A stretch of DNA of 64,000 bases from Nemertoderma westbladi (lineage: Eukaryota; Xenacoelomorpha; Nemertodermatida; Nemertodermatidae), in NCBI GenBank assembly GCA_032718475.1, contig JAUCBJ010000045.1, forward strand, positions 38,527 through 102,526, in the 5' to 3' direction. Of the stretch, positions 42,895 to 55,900 are shown piece by piece; the stretch's first letter is position 1; the number at the start of each line of letters is the position of its first letter. The position numbers and the translations under genes are program-made. A model generated the notes under the pieces. It was not told the origin of the DNA, did no database searches, and worked only from the letters and a program-made list of their open reading frames with translations.

Positions 42895-43344
42895 CTATTC
42901 GATCTGTACACCTGCCATGAAACTCAACCCTCACACAACCTATTCGATCTGTACACCTGCCATGAAACTCAACCCTCACACAACCTATTCGATCTGTACA
43001 CCTGCCATGAAACTCAACCCTCACACAACCTATTCGATCTGTACACCTGCCATGAAACTCAACCCTCACACAACCTATTCGATCTGTACACCTGCCATGA
43101 AACTCAACCCTCACACAACCTATTCGATCTGTACACCTGCCATAAAACTCAACCCTCACACAACCTATTCGATCTGTACACCTGCCATGAAACTCAACCC
43201 TCACACAACCTATTCGATCTGTACACCTGCCATGAAACTCAACCCTCACACAACCTATTCGATCTGTACACCTGCCATGAAACTCAACCCTCACACAACC
43301 TATTCGATCTGTACACCTGCCATGAAACTCAACCCTCACACAAC
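42895..43344. repeat. 45 bp minisatellite, ten units
   Basis: Unit tattcgatctgtacacctgc plus catgaaactcaaccctcacacaacc, ten copies, nine nearly identical and one with cataaaa. As 45 is a multiple of three, both strands are open (peptide repeats of 15), but no start, signal or flanking coding sequence supports a gene. Confidence 0.95.
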
Positions 43345-43860
43345 CATATTTTATTGCCTGTAATGTCAATATCTGAAATATATGGAAATAACTAAATTAT
43401 TTAATGATTTTTAAATTTTTTAAACATTAAAAGTTTTAAACAAAATATAATGTAGCACGACTAAGAAAACGGCGGAACATAACAATTAAAAGAAATTATT
43501 AATTCCCAAATAATGTAACACCAACTAGAATATAGACTAAAAACATTCATAAGATTAGAAGTCTACATGGAAGAAATAATCCTGTCTGCGTATCGGGTTG
43601 TCCGTCGATGTCGAAGTCCGACATACTGACTATCATCTGTAAGGATAACGCCCCCAGCCATTCCTCTGGGAAGCCGCACTCATCGTCTCATAGGATCTTA
43701 GTTGCGATGTCTCCAATGAGCCCAAGTTTTATCACTCTATTATCGAATGCAATGAGCTACAACAATGTGATTCCCGCGCTCATTCCGGTATATGCGATAA
43801 GCCGTTGATATTTCTTCACCCATTCAGTATCTACCCACGTCCAAAAATAAACTGAGATGC
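43345..43860. other. Intergenic before the fibrinogen relic
   Basis: AT-rich to 43560. From 43560 to 43855 base composition is more even and could be a decayed upstream part of the fibrinogen-domain relic, but no clear frame was found. Confidence 0.4.
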
Positions 43861-44190
43861 GATGGAGGATGGATCATATTTTATAGTCGCATCGACAGTC
43901 GCGGTGACATTTGGGGTGGAAGTTATTACCGCAATGGACTCGGAGATCCCAAAGGAAGTTACTTTCTCGGATTTCATAATATCTATTTTCTGACACTCAA
44001 CAAGAATTGTTTCCTAAATATCGACTTGGGAGAATCGAGGATAATCTACAGCAACTTTACTTCGGTGTCTCCTTTTAAGTTAAACGTACTACTGTACGAC
44101 CGGTTGCTGATGGAGCTTACAATCTCACTGTCCTGAATAACATGGAGTTTCACCGAAGTTATGGATGGCGGATTAGGTACAACTGTGTTT
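43861..44190 (+). pseudogene. Fibrinogen-related domain (FReD) relic
   Basis: Plus-strand reading gives DGGWIIFYSRIDSRGDIWGG, then YYRNGLGDPKGSYFLGFHNI, YFLTLNKN and LNIDLGE. This order (GGW-x-x-x-x-x-R, then Y-x-x-G-x-GD...G-x-(F/Y)-x-LG, then I-x-x-LT) is that of the fibrinogen C-terminal domain. A frame change near 44095 is needed to continue (DGAYNLTVLNNMEFH, the usual Ca-site region is degraded), and the frame stops at 44136. No upstream exon or signal peptide was found. Such domains are common in molluscan lectins. It is most likely a dead gene fragment. Confidence 0.7.
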
Positions 44191-44204
44191 TGGGTATATG
44201 TTTT

Positions 44205-44735
44205 ATACTTGCTACTTTTTGTTACTTTTTATTTTGATTATTTTCTAGAACATGTTATCTATTCTATTATATAACATGATATATATATTATTTTATAATA
44301 AATATATTTCATATAAATATATTTCATTCTAGAACATTTATATGAAAATAATTTTTCAGTTATGGTTTTTGTTAGCTTATATTTAAAAATATTCCACAAA
44401 ATATGTGAGCTTTATTATTTAAAAAGTAAATATGTAAAAATACATTTTTTTAAACTCGCTAGTAATAAAATACTTAGATTCCATAAAAATAGGTCAATAA
44501 GGTCAATAAGGCCAATAAGGCCAATAAGGCCAATAAGGTCAATAAGGCCAATAAGGTCAATAAGGTCAATAAGGTCAATAAGGTCAATAAGGTCAATAAG
44601 GTCAATAGGTCCTATTGGTAATTAAACAGAATCGGTTTAAAATGAAATCACCAAAATAAATATAACATTTTAATAAATGTTCTAGAACCAAAATATTTGT
44701 TTTACAACAAAGAGGAACAAAGTAACAAAATCTAG
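44205..44735. repeat. Decayed foldback element with TTCTAGAA motifs
   Basis: Left end ttgctactttttgttacttt and right end aggaacaaagtaacaaaatc are loosely inverted; inside are three ttctagaac palindromes (44255, 44330, 44680) and a 9 bp tandem repeat. It resembles the better kept foldback at 45014-45701. Confidence 0.45.
44491..44618. repeat. 9 bp tandem repeat (aataaggtc/aataaggcc)
   Basis: About fourteen units. It makes an artificial Ile-Arg-Ser/Pro frame on the plus strand. No function seen. Confidence 0.9.
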
Positions 44736-45013
44736 CGATTATAAAAAATTAGGAGGCGGTTTGCCCACTACGACTGAACTGTAGGCCAAGTACAGATGGA
44801 CTGGAAGAATTCACCAAAATGAATGGGAACCGAAATATGAAACATTAGAGATGAAACTGAAGTGCCTGCCGTATCAAAGATAACAGAAACAAACTGTACC
44901 GTAGCAGTAGTAGGTTACTTATTGTTATTGTGTAACTAACAAATATAATTTACAACAAATAATGAGCAACAAAAACAGAACTGGAATAGTTAATGGATTT
45001 CTGGAATATTTTA

Positions 45014-45701
45014 GGCACTACTACAGTATGTGTACCCATGACCGGGATTTATTTTGTAGTAGCTAGTTTTTGCTACTTTATTTTTTTTTAATGTTCTATG
45101 TCATATTAGCTATAGTTTTGCAAAAAAAATGTTCTAGAACAAATCTTCCTTGTTCTAGAATATTTTTTTTTAAGTTTATAATTCTTAATAATAAACCTTA
45201 ATCTGTTGCCTTTAAATACTTCAAAATATTATTCTAGAATGTTTTTTAATGTTTACAGTAGTAGGTTCACTTTAACTGTTTTCATTAAATAAAATGCCAC
45301 GTCATGAAAACAAAAAGTGCTCTAATGCTCTAAAGATCCAAATATTATTGAGATTTCCAAAGAATAGTTATAAAAGAAAAGTATATAAATTTGAAAAAAA
45401 CATTTTTTTTTAATAATAGCTAACTTGGAAAATCACTAGCTCGTCTGATAATTTGTATTTCTTAAAAAAAGTGTTAAATGTTTATAGATAAATAAACTAT
45501 TTATTACACATAATAATAAATTTTTAATAATTTTTTTTTTATATATAAATGTTCTAGAACAAAAAATATTTGTTCTAGAACATAACTTTTTTACCTACCA
45601 ATAGCTAACATGAAATAAAATAGTTCTAATAAAAAGTAGCAAAAACTAGCTATAGTAAAAAAAATATGGTCATGGGTACACATACTGTATGTAGTAGTGC
45701 C
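45014..45701. mobile_element. Foldback element with GTTCTAGAAC palindromes
   Basis: Inverted arms of about 100 bp: ggcactactacagtatgtgt at the left end and acacatactgtatgtagtag (then tgcc) at the right; inner arm words ctagtttttgctacttt / aaagtagcaaaaactag. The centre has five ttctaga(a/g) palindromes. No coding frame. It fits a MITE-like foldback; a target duplication was not clear. Confidence 0.7.
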
Positions 45702-45917
45702 ATATTTGATTTATACCAACATATAAACAAGTTTCTAGAACTCCATGAAAAGTTAAACCAACATGTATTAATATCCTCTGAGTTACAATAAATATATGAA
45801 CGGCACTTCCGTAGGTCGTGTCGCTTCCGTTGGAACGTCGGTTCCAGGAACCGCGGTAGGAATCACATAAAGGATAGATGGAAACCGTAGACCCAAAGGG
45901 TAAACCATATGTAACAA

Positions 45918-46100
45918 CCAACCCGTAGACCCAGCGGGTAACCCATGGGTTACATCCAACCCGTCAACCCAGCGGGTAAACCATGGGTTCTAACAAAACC
46001 CGCCAAGCCAACTGGTTACCCATGGGTTCCACCCAACCCGTGAATCCATCGGGTAACCCATGGGTTCCATTCAACCCGTCAACCCAGCGGATAACTCATG
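45918..46100. repeat. Imperfect tandem repeat, about 48 bp units
   Basis: Four units sharing caacccgtcaacccagcggg and taacccatgggtt. GC-rich relative to its surroundings; non-coding. Confidence 0.8.
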
Positions 46101-46284
46101 TATTCTCATGGTAATGACACATCTACTTTTGCGGCAATATCATCATTACATTTTCGTTTGTGTAGAACAAGAGAGGTGTGAAAACTTGACCCACACTCAG
46201 AGTGTTTAATATTAAAATGCACTATTTACAGTAGACATATAATAACACAACACAAATACCGTGTAATTATTAATTAACTGAGAA

Positions 46285-46955
46285 TTAATCTGTTATATAT
46301 TGATCTTCTCTTCCTCGAGATGTTACTTCTGTGTAGATTTGATCCAGCTGTGTGGTCTCTAGGTAACTCTTGTAGTATCGAATGTGAGCCATCAATCCCA
46401 GAAAGTTCCTTTTTTGACCTATTAAACGTTTTCCAATGAGAAACTGATACGATTGGTCCGATCTTTCGGCCGCAGTTATATGTTTCTCTTTAATCTTGTG
46501 TTCTCCGCTATCTATGCTACGGATGTACAAATACATCTTGTTGGATGTGTTAGTTCCACTCACTGCCGCTACGGCCATGTACCACTTGTCGACTGTAATA
46601 CAATCAGGTAGTGTAATTTGGTTTGGTGACGATTCATAGGAAAGAGATGTTGAATTGGGATGTATCGCAACGTGCGATCCTTGACTTTGGTTGTTGCCAA
46701 ACCCCAGTAACGGAGTTCTGTCCGTTGCCGTTGTCTGCTTGATAAAGGCAATCACAGTGAACGTCTCTGTCTGGAGCCTGTCGTCATGGGGGATGGAAAC
46801 ATAGCCGCTACTAAAATCCGCTGATTGGCCCGCAAATCCTCGGGGTCCTTCTTTGTACTTCAGGTTGTCATGGACGACTCCATTGAGTCGCCCCAATTGG
46901 TCATTCCCTTTGTATTTTAAACCGAGTGGCCAATAAGCAACCAGTGTGGTGTCAG
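46285..46955 (-). CDS. Exon 4: LamG-like domain and stop
   Basis: Acceptor ttctgattcag|ctgac at 46955/46956. In frame after the phase-1 base: DTTLVAYWPLGLKYKGNDQL, then FSSGYVSIPHDDRLQTETFT, a typical LamG/pentraxin-type entry (A-Y-W-P-L ... G-x-x-V-x-I-P ... F-T-V-I-A-F-I-K). WYMAVAAVSG and FLGLMAHIRYYKSYL match later strands of the jelly-roll fold. About 222 residues, complete domain, ends YITD-stop. Confidence 0.8.
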
Positions 46956-49900
46956 CTGAATCAGAATCAAAAAAATATATAAATGTATTGAAATGATTTA
47001 GTAATCTAATTTATACTGAGAGCGAGAGCATCCATGACCCATATACAAACTACAGTAGACTAGCTTATTAATACCTATATATATAATACCTAAACATTTT
47101 ATAAATAATGCCTTTGGAAACACTTGACCCGTCTTCTGTGAGCCAATCTTACCTTCGCAAAGCGTTGACCCATCTTCTGTGAGCCAATATTACCTTCGCA
47201 AATCTGAGACTCGCCTTCTTTGAGCCAATATTACCTTCGCAAACCGTTGACCCTTCTTCTGTGAGCCAAAATTACCTTCACCAACCGTTGACCCATCTTC
47301 TGTGAGCTAATATTACCTTCGCAAATCTTTGACCCGTCTTCTGTGAGCCAATATTACCTTCGCAAATCTTTGACCCGTCTTCTGTGAGCCAATATTACCT
47401 TCGCAAATCTGAGACTCGCCTTCCTTGAGCCAATATTACCTTCGCAAACCGTTGACCCTTCTTCTGTGAGCCAAAATTACCTTCGCAAAGCGTTGACCCG
47501 TCTTCTGTGAGCCAATATTACCTTCGCAAACCTTTGACCCGTCTTCTGTGAGCCAATATTACCTTCGCAAACCGTTGACCCGTCTTCTGTGAGCCAATAT
47601 TACCTTCGCAAACCTTTGACCCGTCTTCTGTGAGCCAATATTACCTTCGCAAACCGTTGACCCTTCTTATGTGAGCAATATTACCTTCGCAAACCTTTGA
47701 CCCGTCTTCTGTGAGCCAATATTACCTTCGCAAAGCGTTGACCCGTCTTCTGTGAGCCAATATTACCTTCGCAAACCGTTGACCCGTCTTCTGTGAGCCA
47801 ATATTACCTTCGCAAAGCGTTGACCCGTCTTCTGTGAGCCAATATTACCTTCGCAAACCGTTGACCCTTCTTCTGTGAGCCAACATTACCTTCGCAAAGC
47901 GTTGACCCGTCTTCTGTGAGCCAATATTACCTTCGCAAACCATTGACCCGTCTTCTGTGAGCCAATATTACCTTCGCAAACCGTTGACCCATCTTCTGTG
48001 AGCCAATATTACCTTCGGAAACCGTTGACCCATCTTCTGTGAGCTAATATTACCTTCGCAAATCTTAGACCCGTCTTCTGTGAGCCAATATTACCTTCGC
48101 AAATCTTAGACTCGCCTTCTGTGAGCCAATCTTACCTTCGGAAATCGTTGACCCATCTTCTGTGATCCAATATTACCTTCGCAAATCTTAGACTCGCCTT
48201 CTGTGAGCCAATCTTACCTTCGGAAATCGGTGACCCATTGTCTGTGAGCTAATATTACCTTCGCAAATCTTAGACCCATCTTCTGTGAGCCAATATTACC
48301 TTCGCAAATCTTAGACTCACCTTCTGTGAGCCAATCTTTCCTTCGGAAACCGTTGACCCTTCTTCTGTGAGCCAATATTACCTTCGCAAACCGTTGACCC
48401 GTCTTCTGTGAGCTAATATTACCTTCGCAAATCTTAGACCCGTCTTCTGTGAGCCAATATTACCTTCGCAAATCTTACACTCGCCTTCTTTGAGCCAATA
48501 TTACCTTCACAAACCGTTGACCCTTCTTCTGTGAGCCAATATTACCTTCGAAAAGCGTTGACCCGTCTTCTGTGAGCCAATATTACCTTCGCAAATCTTA
48601 CACTCGCCTTCTTTGAGCCAATATTACCTTCGCAAACCGTTGACCCATCTTCTGTGAGCCAATATTACTTTCGCAAACCTTTGACCCTTCTTCTGTGAGC
48701 CAATATTACCTTCGCAAAGCGTTGACCCGCCTTCTGTGAGCCAATATTACCTTCGCAAATCTTACACTCGCCTTCTTTGAGCCAATATTACCTTCGCAAA
48801 CCGTTGACCCATCTTCTGTGAGCCAATATTACTTTCGCAAACCTTTGACCCGTCTTCTGTGAGCCAATATTACCTTCACCAACCGTTGACCCATCTTCTG
48901 TGAGCCAATATTACCTTCGCAAACCTTTGATCCGTCTTCTGTGAGCCAATATTACCTTCGCAAAGCGTTGACCCGTCTTCTGTGAGCCAATATTACCTTC
49001 GCAAACCGTTGACCCATCTTCTGTGAGCCAATATTACCTTCGCAAACCGTTGACCCGTCTTCTGTGAGCCAATATTACCTTCGCAAACCGTTGACCCGTC
49101 TTCTGTGAGCCAATATTACCTTCGCAAATCTTACACTCGCCTTCTTTGAGCCAATATTACCTTCGCAAACCGTTGACCCTTCTTCTGTGAGCCAATATTA
49201 CCTTCGCAAACCGTTGACCCATCTTCTGTGAGTTAATATTACCTTCGCAAATCTTAGACCCGTCTTCTGTGAGCCAATATTACCTTCGCAAATCTTACAC
49301 TCGCCTTCTTTGAGCCAATATTACCTTCACAAACCGTTGACCCTTCTTCTGTGAGCCAATATTACCTTCGAAAAGCGTTGACCCGTCTTTTGTGAGCCAA
49401 TATTACCTTCGCAAATCTTACACTCGCCTTCTTTGAGCCAATATTACCTTCGCAAACCGTTGACCCATCTTCTGTGAGCCAATATTACTTTCGCAAACCT
49501 TTGACCCTTCTTCTGTGAGCCAATATTACCTTCGCAAAGCGTTGACCCGCCTTCTGTGAGCCAATATTACCTTCGCAAATCTTACACTCGCCTTCTTTGA
49601 GCCAATATTACCTTCGCAAACCGTTGACCCATCTTCTGTGAGCCAATATTACTTTCGCAAACCTTTGACCCGTCTTCTGTGAGCCAATATTACCTTCACC
49701 AACCGTTGACCCATCTTCTGCGAGCCAATATTACCTTCGCAAACCTTTGATCCGTCTTCTGTGAGCCAATATTACCTTCGCAAAGCGTTGACCCGTCTTC
49801 TGTGAGCCAATATTACCTTCGCAAACCGTTGACCCATCTTCTGTGAGCCAATATTACCTTCGCAAACCGTTGACCCGTCTTCTGTGAGCCAATATTACCT

Positions 49901-52900
49901 TCGCAAACCTTTGACCCGTCTTCTGTGAGCCAATATTACCTTCGCAAACCGTTAACCCTTCTTCTGTGAGCCAATATTACCTTCACAAACCTTTGACCCG
50001 TCTTCTGTGAGCCAACATTACCTTCGCAAAGCGTTGACCCGTCTTCTGTGAGCCAATATTACCTTCGGAAATCTTAGACTCGCCTTCTGTGAGCCAATCT
50101 TACCTTCGGAAATCGTTGACCCGTCTTCTGTGAGCCAATATTACCTTCACAAATCTTAGACCCGTCTTCTGTGAGCCAATATTACCTTCGCAAATCGTAG
50201 ACTCGCCTTCTGTGAGCCAATATTACCTTCGCAAACCGTTGACCCATTTTCTGTGAGCCAATATTACCTTCGCAAATCTGAGACTCGCCTTCTTTGAGCC
50301 AATATTACCTTCGCAAACCTTTGACCCGTCTTCTGTGAGCCAATATTACCTTCGCAAACCTTTGACCCCGTCTTCTGTGAGCCAATATTACCTTCGCAAA
50401 CCTTTGACCCGTCTTCTGTGAGCCAATATTACCTTCGCAAACCTTTGACCCGTCTTCTGTGAGCCAATATTACCTTCGCAAACCTTTGACCCGTCTTCTG
50501 TGAGCCAATCTTACCTTCGTAAACCTTTGACCCGTCTTCTATGAGCCAATATTACCTTCGCAAACCTTTGACCCGTCTTCTGTGAGCCAATATTACCTTC
50601 GCAAACCTTTGACCCGTCTTCTGTGAGCCAATATTACCTTCGCAAACCTTTGACCCGTCTTCTGTGAGCCAATCTTACCTTCGCAAACCTTTGACCCGTC
50701 TTCTGTGAGTCAATATTACATTAGCAAACCTTTGATCCGTCTTCTGTGAGCCAATATTACCTTCGAAAACCTTTGACCCGTCTTCTGTGAGCCAATCTTA
50801 CCTTCGCAAACCTTTGACCCGTCTTCTGTGAGCCAATATTACATTCGCAAACCTTTGACCCGTCTTCTGTGAGCCAATCTTACCTTCGCAAACCTTTGAC
50901 CCGTCTTCTGTGAGCCAATATTACATTCGCAAACCTTTGACCCGTCTTCTGTGAGCCAATATTACCTTCACAAATCTTAGACTCGCCTTCTGTGAGCCAA
51001 TCTTACCTTCGGAAACCGTTGACCTATCTTCTGTGAGCTAATATTACCTTCGCAAATCTTAGACTCGCCTTCTGTGAGCCAATCTGAATTTCGGAAATCG
51101 GTGACCCATCTTCTGTGAGCTAATATTACCTTCGCAAATCTTAGACCCGTCTTCTGTGAGCCAATATTACCTTCGCAAATCTTAGACTCGCCTTCTGTGA
51201 GCCAATCTTACCTTCGGAAATCGTTGACCCATCTTCTGTGAGCCAATATTACCTTCGCAAATCTTAGACTCGCATCCTGTGAGCCAATCTTACCTTCGGA
51301 AATCGTTGACCCATCTTCTGTGAGCCAATATTACCTTCGCAAATCTTAGACTCGCCTCCTGTGAGCAAATCTTACCTTCGGAAATCGTTGACCCATCTTC
51401 TGTGAGCTAATATTACCTTCGCAAATCTTAGACCCGTCTTGTGTGAGCCAATCTTATCTTCGGAAATCGTTGACCCATCTTTTGTGAGCTAATATTACCT
51501 TCGTAAATCTTAGACCCGGCTTCTGTGAGCCAATATTACCTTCGCAAATCTTAGACTCGCCTTCTGTGAGCCAATCTGACCTTCGCAAATCTTAGACTCG
51601 CCTCCTGTGAGCCAATCTTACCTTCGGAAATCGTTGACCCATCTTCTGTGAGCCAATATTACCTTCGCAAATCTTAGACTCGCCTCCTGTGAGCCAATCT
51701 TATATTCGGAAATCGTTGACCCATCTTTTGTGAGCTAATATTACCTTCGTAAATCTTAGACCCGGCTTCTGTGAGCCAATATTACCTTCGCAAATCTTAG
51801 ACTCGCCTTCTGTGAGCCAATCTGACCTTCGCAAATCTTAGACTCGCCTCCTGTGAGCCAATCTTACCTTTGGAAATCGTTGACCCATCTTCTGTGAGCC
51901 AATATTACCTTCGCAAATCTTAGACTCGCCTCCTGTGAGCCAATCTTATATTCGGAAATCGTTGACCCATCTTTTGTGACCTAATATTACCTTCGTAAAT
52001 CTTAGACCCGTCTTCTGTGAGCCAATATTACCTTCGCAAATCTTACACCAGTCTTCTGTGAGCCAATATTACCTTCGCAAATCTTAGACTCGCCTTCTGT
52101 GAGCCAATCTGACCTTCGCAAATCTTAGACTCGCCTTCTGTGAGCCAATAGTACCTTCGGAAATCTTTGACTCGCCATCAGTGAGCCAATCTTACCTTCG
52201 GAAATCGTTGACCCATCTTCTGTGAGCTAATATTACCTTCGCAAATCTTAGACCCGTCTTCTGTGAGCCAATATTACCTTCGCAAATCTTAGACCCGTCT
52301 TCTATGAGCCAATATTACCTTCGCAAATCTTAGACTCGCCTTCTGTGAGCCAATATTACCTTCGCAAATCTTAGACTCACTTTCTGTGAGCCAATATTAG
52401 CTTCGCAAAAAATCTTAGAATCGCATTCTGTGAGCCAATCTTACTTTTGCAAATCTTAGACTCGCCTTCTGTGAGCCAATCTGACCTTCGCAAATTTTAG
52501 ACTCGCCTTCTGTGAGCCAATAGTACCTTCGGAAATCTTTGACTCGCCATCTGTGAGCCAATCTTACCTTCGGAAATCGTTGACCCATCTTCTCTGAGCC
52601 AATATTACCTTCGCAAATCTTAGACCCGTCTTCTGTAAGCCAATATTACCTTCGGAAATCTTAGACCCGTCTTCTGTGAGCCAATATTACCTTCGCAAAT
52701 CGTAGGCTCGTCTTCTGTGAGCCAATATTACCTTTGCAAATCTTAGACCCGTCTTCTGTGAGCCAATACTACCTTCGCAAACCTTTGACCCATCTTCTGT
52801 GAGCTAATATTACCTTCGCAAATCTTAGACTCTCCTTCTGTGAGCCAATCTTACCTTCGGAAATCGTTGACCCATCTTCTCTGAGCCAATATTACCTTCG

Positions 52901-55900
52901 CAAACCGTTGACCCATTTTCTGTGAGCCAATATTACCTTCGCAAATATGAGACTCGCCTTCTTTGAGCCAATATTACCTTCGCAAACCTTTGACCCGTCT
53001 TCTGTGAGCCAATATTACCTTCGCAAACCTTTGACCAGTCTTCTGTGAGCCAATATTACCTTCGCAAACCTTTGACCCGTCTTCTGTGAGCCAATATTAC
53101 CTTCGCAAACCTTTGACACGTCTTCTGTGAGCCAATATAACCTTCGAAAACCTTTGACCCGTCTTCTGTGAGCCAATCTTACCTTCGTAAACCTTTTACC
53201 CGTCTTCTGTGAGCCAATATTACCTTCGCAAACCTTTGACCCGGCTTCTGTGAGCCAATATTACCTTCGCAAACCTTTGACCCGTCTTCTGTGAGCCAAT
53301 ATTACCTTCGCAAACCTTTGACCCGTCTTCTGTGAGCCAATATTACCTTCGAAAACCTTTGACCCGTCTTCTGTGAACCAATCTTACCTTCACAAACCTT
53401 TGACCCGTCTTCTGTGAGCCAATATTACATTCGCAAACCTTTGACCCGTCTTCTGTGAGCCAATATTACCTTCGCAAATCTTTGGCTCGCCTTCTGTGAG
53501 CCAATCTACCTTCGGAAACCGTTGACCCATCTTCTGTGAGCTAATATTACCTTCGCAAATCTTAGACTCGCCTTCTGTGAGTCAATCTGAATTTCGGAAA
53601 TCGGTGACCCATCTTCTGTGAGCTAATATTACCTTCGCAAATCTTAGACCCATCTTCTGTGAGCCAATATTACCTTCGCAAATCTTAGACTCGCCTTCTG
53701 TGAGCCAATCTTACCTTCGGAAATCGTTGACCCATCTTCTGTGAGCCAATATTACCTTCGCAAATCTTAGACTCGCCTCCTGTGAGCCAATCTTAACTTC
53801 GGAAATCATTGACCCATCTTCTGTGAGCCAATATTACCTTCGCAAATCTTAGACTCGCCTCATGTGAGCCAATCTTACCTTCGGAAATCGTTGACCCATC
53901 TTCTGTGAGCTAATATTACCTTCGCAAATCTTAGACCCGTCTTCTGTGAGCCAATCTTACCTTCGGAAATCGTTGACCCATCTTCTGTGAGCCAATATTA
54001 CCTTCGCAAATCTTAGACTCGCCTCCTGTGAGCCAATCTTAACTTCGGAAATCATTGACCCATCTTCTGTGAGCCAATATTACCTTCGCAAATCTTAGAC
54101 TCGCCTCATGTGAGCCAATCTTACCTTCGGAAATCGTTGACCCATCTTCTGTGAGCTAATATTACCTTCGCAAATCTTAGACCCGTCTTCTGTGAGCCAA
54201 TCTTACCTTCGGAAATCGTTGACCCATCTTCTGTGAGCCAATATTACCTTCGCAAATCTTAGACTCGCCTCCTGTGAGCCAATCTTAACTTCGGAAATCA
54301 TTGACCCATCTTCTGTGAGCCAATATTACCTTCACAAATCTTAGACTCGCCTTCTGTGAGCCAATCTTACCTTCGGAAATCGTTGACCCATCTTCTGTGA
54401 GCTAATATTACCTTCGAAAATATTAGACCCATCTTCTGTGAGCCAATATTACCTTCGCAAATCTTAGACTCGCCTTCTGTGAGCCAATCTTACCTTCGGA
54501 AATCGTTGACCCATCTTCTGTGAGCCAATATTACCTTCGCAAATCTTAGACTCGCCTCCTGTCAGCCAATCTTAACTTCGGAAATCATTGACCCATCTTC
54601 TGTGAGCCAATATTACCTTCGCAAATCTTAGACTCGCCTTCTGTGAGCCAATCTTACCTTCGGAAATCGTTGACCCATCTTCTGTGAGCTAATATTACCT
54701 TCGCAAATCTTAGACCCGTCTTCTGTGAGCCAATCTTACCTTCGGAAATTGTTGACCCATCTTTTGTGAGCTAATATTACCTTCGTAAATCTTAGACCCG
54801 GCTTCTGTGAGCCAATATTACCTTCGCAAATCTTAGACTCGCCTTCTGTGAGCCAATCTGACCTTCGCAAATCTTAGACTCGCCTCCTGTGCGCCAATCT
54901 TACCTTCGGAAATCGTTGACCCATCTTCTGTGAGCCAATATTACCTTCGCAAATCTTAGACTCGCCTCCTGTGAGCCAATCTTACCTTCGGAAATCGTTG
55001 ACCCATCTTCTGTGAGCTAATATTACCTTCGCAAATCTTAGACACGCCTTCTGTGAGCCAATCTTACCTTCAAAAATCGTTGAACCATCTTCTGTGAGCC
55101 AATATTACCTTCGTAAATCTTAGACCCGGCTTCTGTGAGCCAATATTACCTTCGCAAATCTTACACCCGTCTTCTGTGAGCCAATATTACCTTCGCAAAT
55201 CTTAGACTCGCCTTCTGTGAGCCAATCTTACCTTCGCATATCTTAGACTCACCTTCTGTGAGCCAATATTACCTTCGTATATCTTAGACTCGCCTTCTGT
55301 GAGCTAATATTACCTTCGCAAATCTTAGACCTGCCTTCTGTGAACCAATCTTCCCTTCGCATATCTTAGACTCACCTTCTGTGAGCCAATATTACCTTCG
55401 GAAATCTTAGACTCGCCTTCTGTGAGCTAATATTACCTTCGCAAATCTTAGACTCACCTTCTGTGAACCAATATTATCTTCGCAAATCTTAGACTCGCCT
55501 TCTGTGAGCCAATCTTACCTTCGAAAAACGTTGACCTGCCTTCTGTGAGCCAATCTTACATTCGCAAACCGTTGACCCGCCTTCTGTGAGCCAATCTTAC
55601 CTTCACAAACCGTTGACCCGCCTTCTGTGAGTCAATCTTACCTTCGCAAACCGTTGACCCGTCTTCTGTGAGCCAATATTACCTTCGCAAACCGTTGACC
55701 CGCCTTCTGTACGCCAATCTTACCTTCGCAAACCGTTGACCCATCTTCTGTGAGCCAATATTACCTTCGCAAACCGTTAACCCGTCTTCTTTGAGCCAAT
55801 CTTTCCTTCGCAAACCGTTGACCCGCCTTCTGTGAGCCAATCTTACCTTCGCAAACCGTTAACCCTCTTCAGTGAGCTAATATTACCTTCGCAAACCGTT

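Noticed and set aside
42851-43369. Repeat proteins of 172 or 148 residues on either strand
   Set aside because: Both come from a 45 bp tandem repeat; no start context, signal peptide or non-repeat coding flank.
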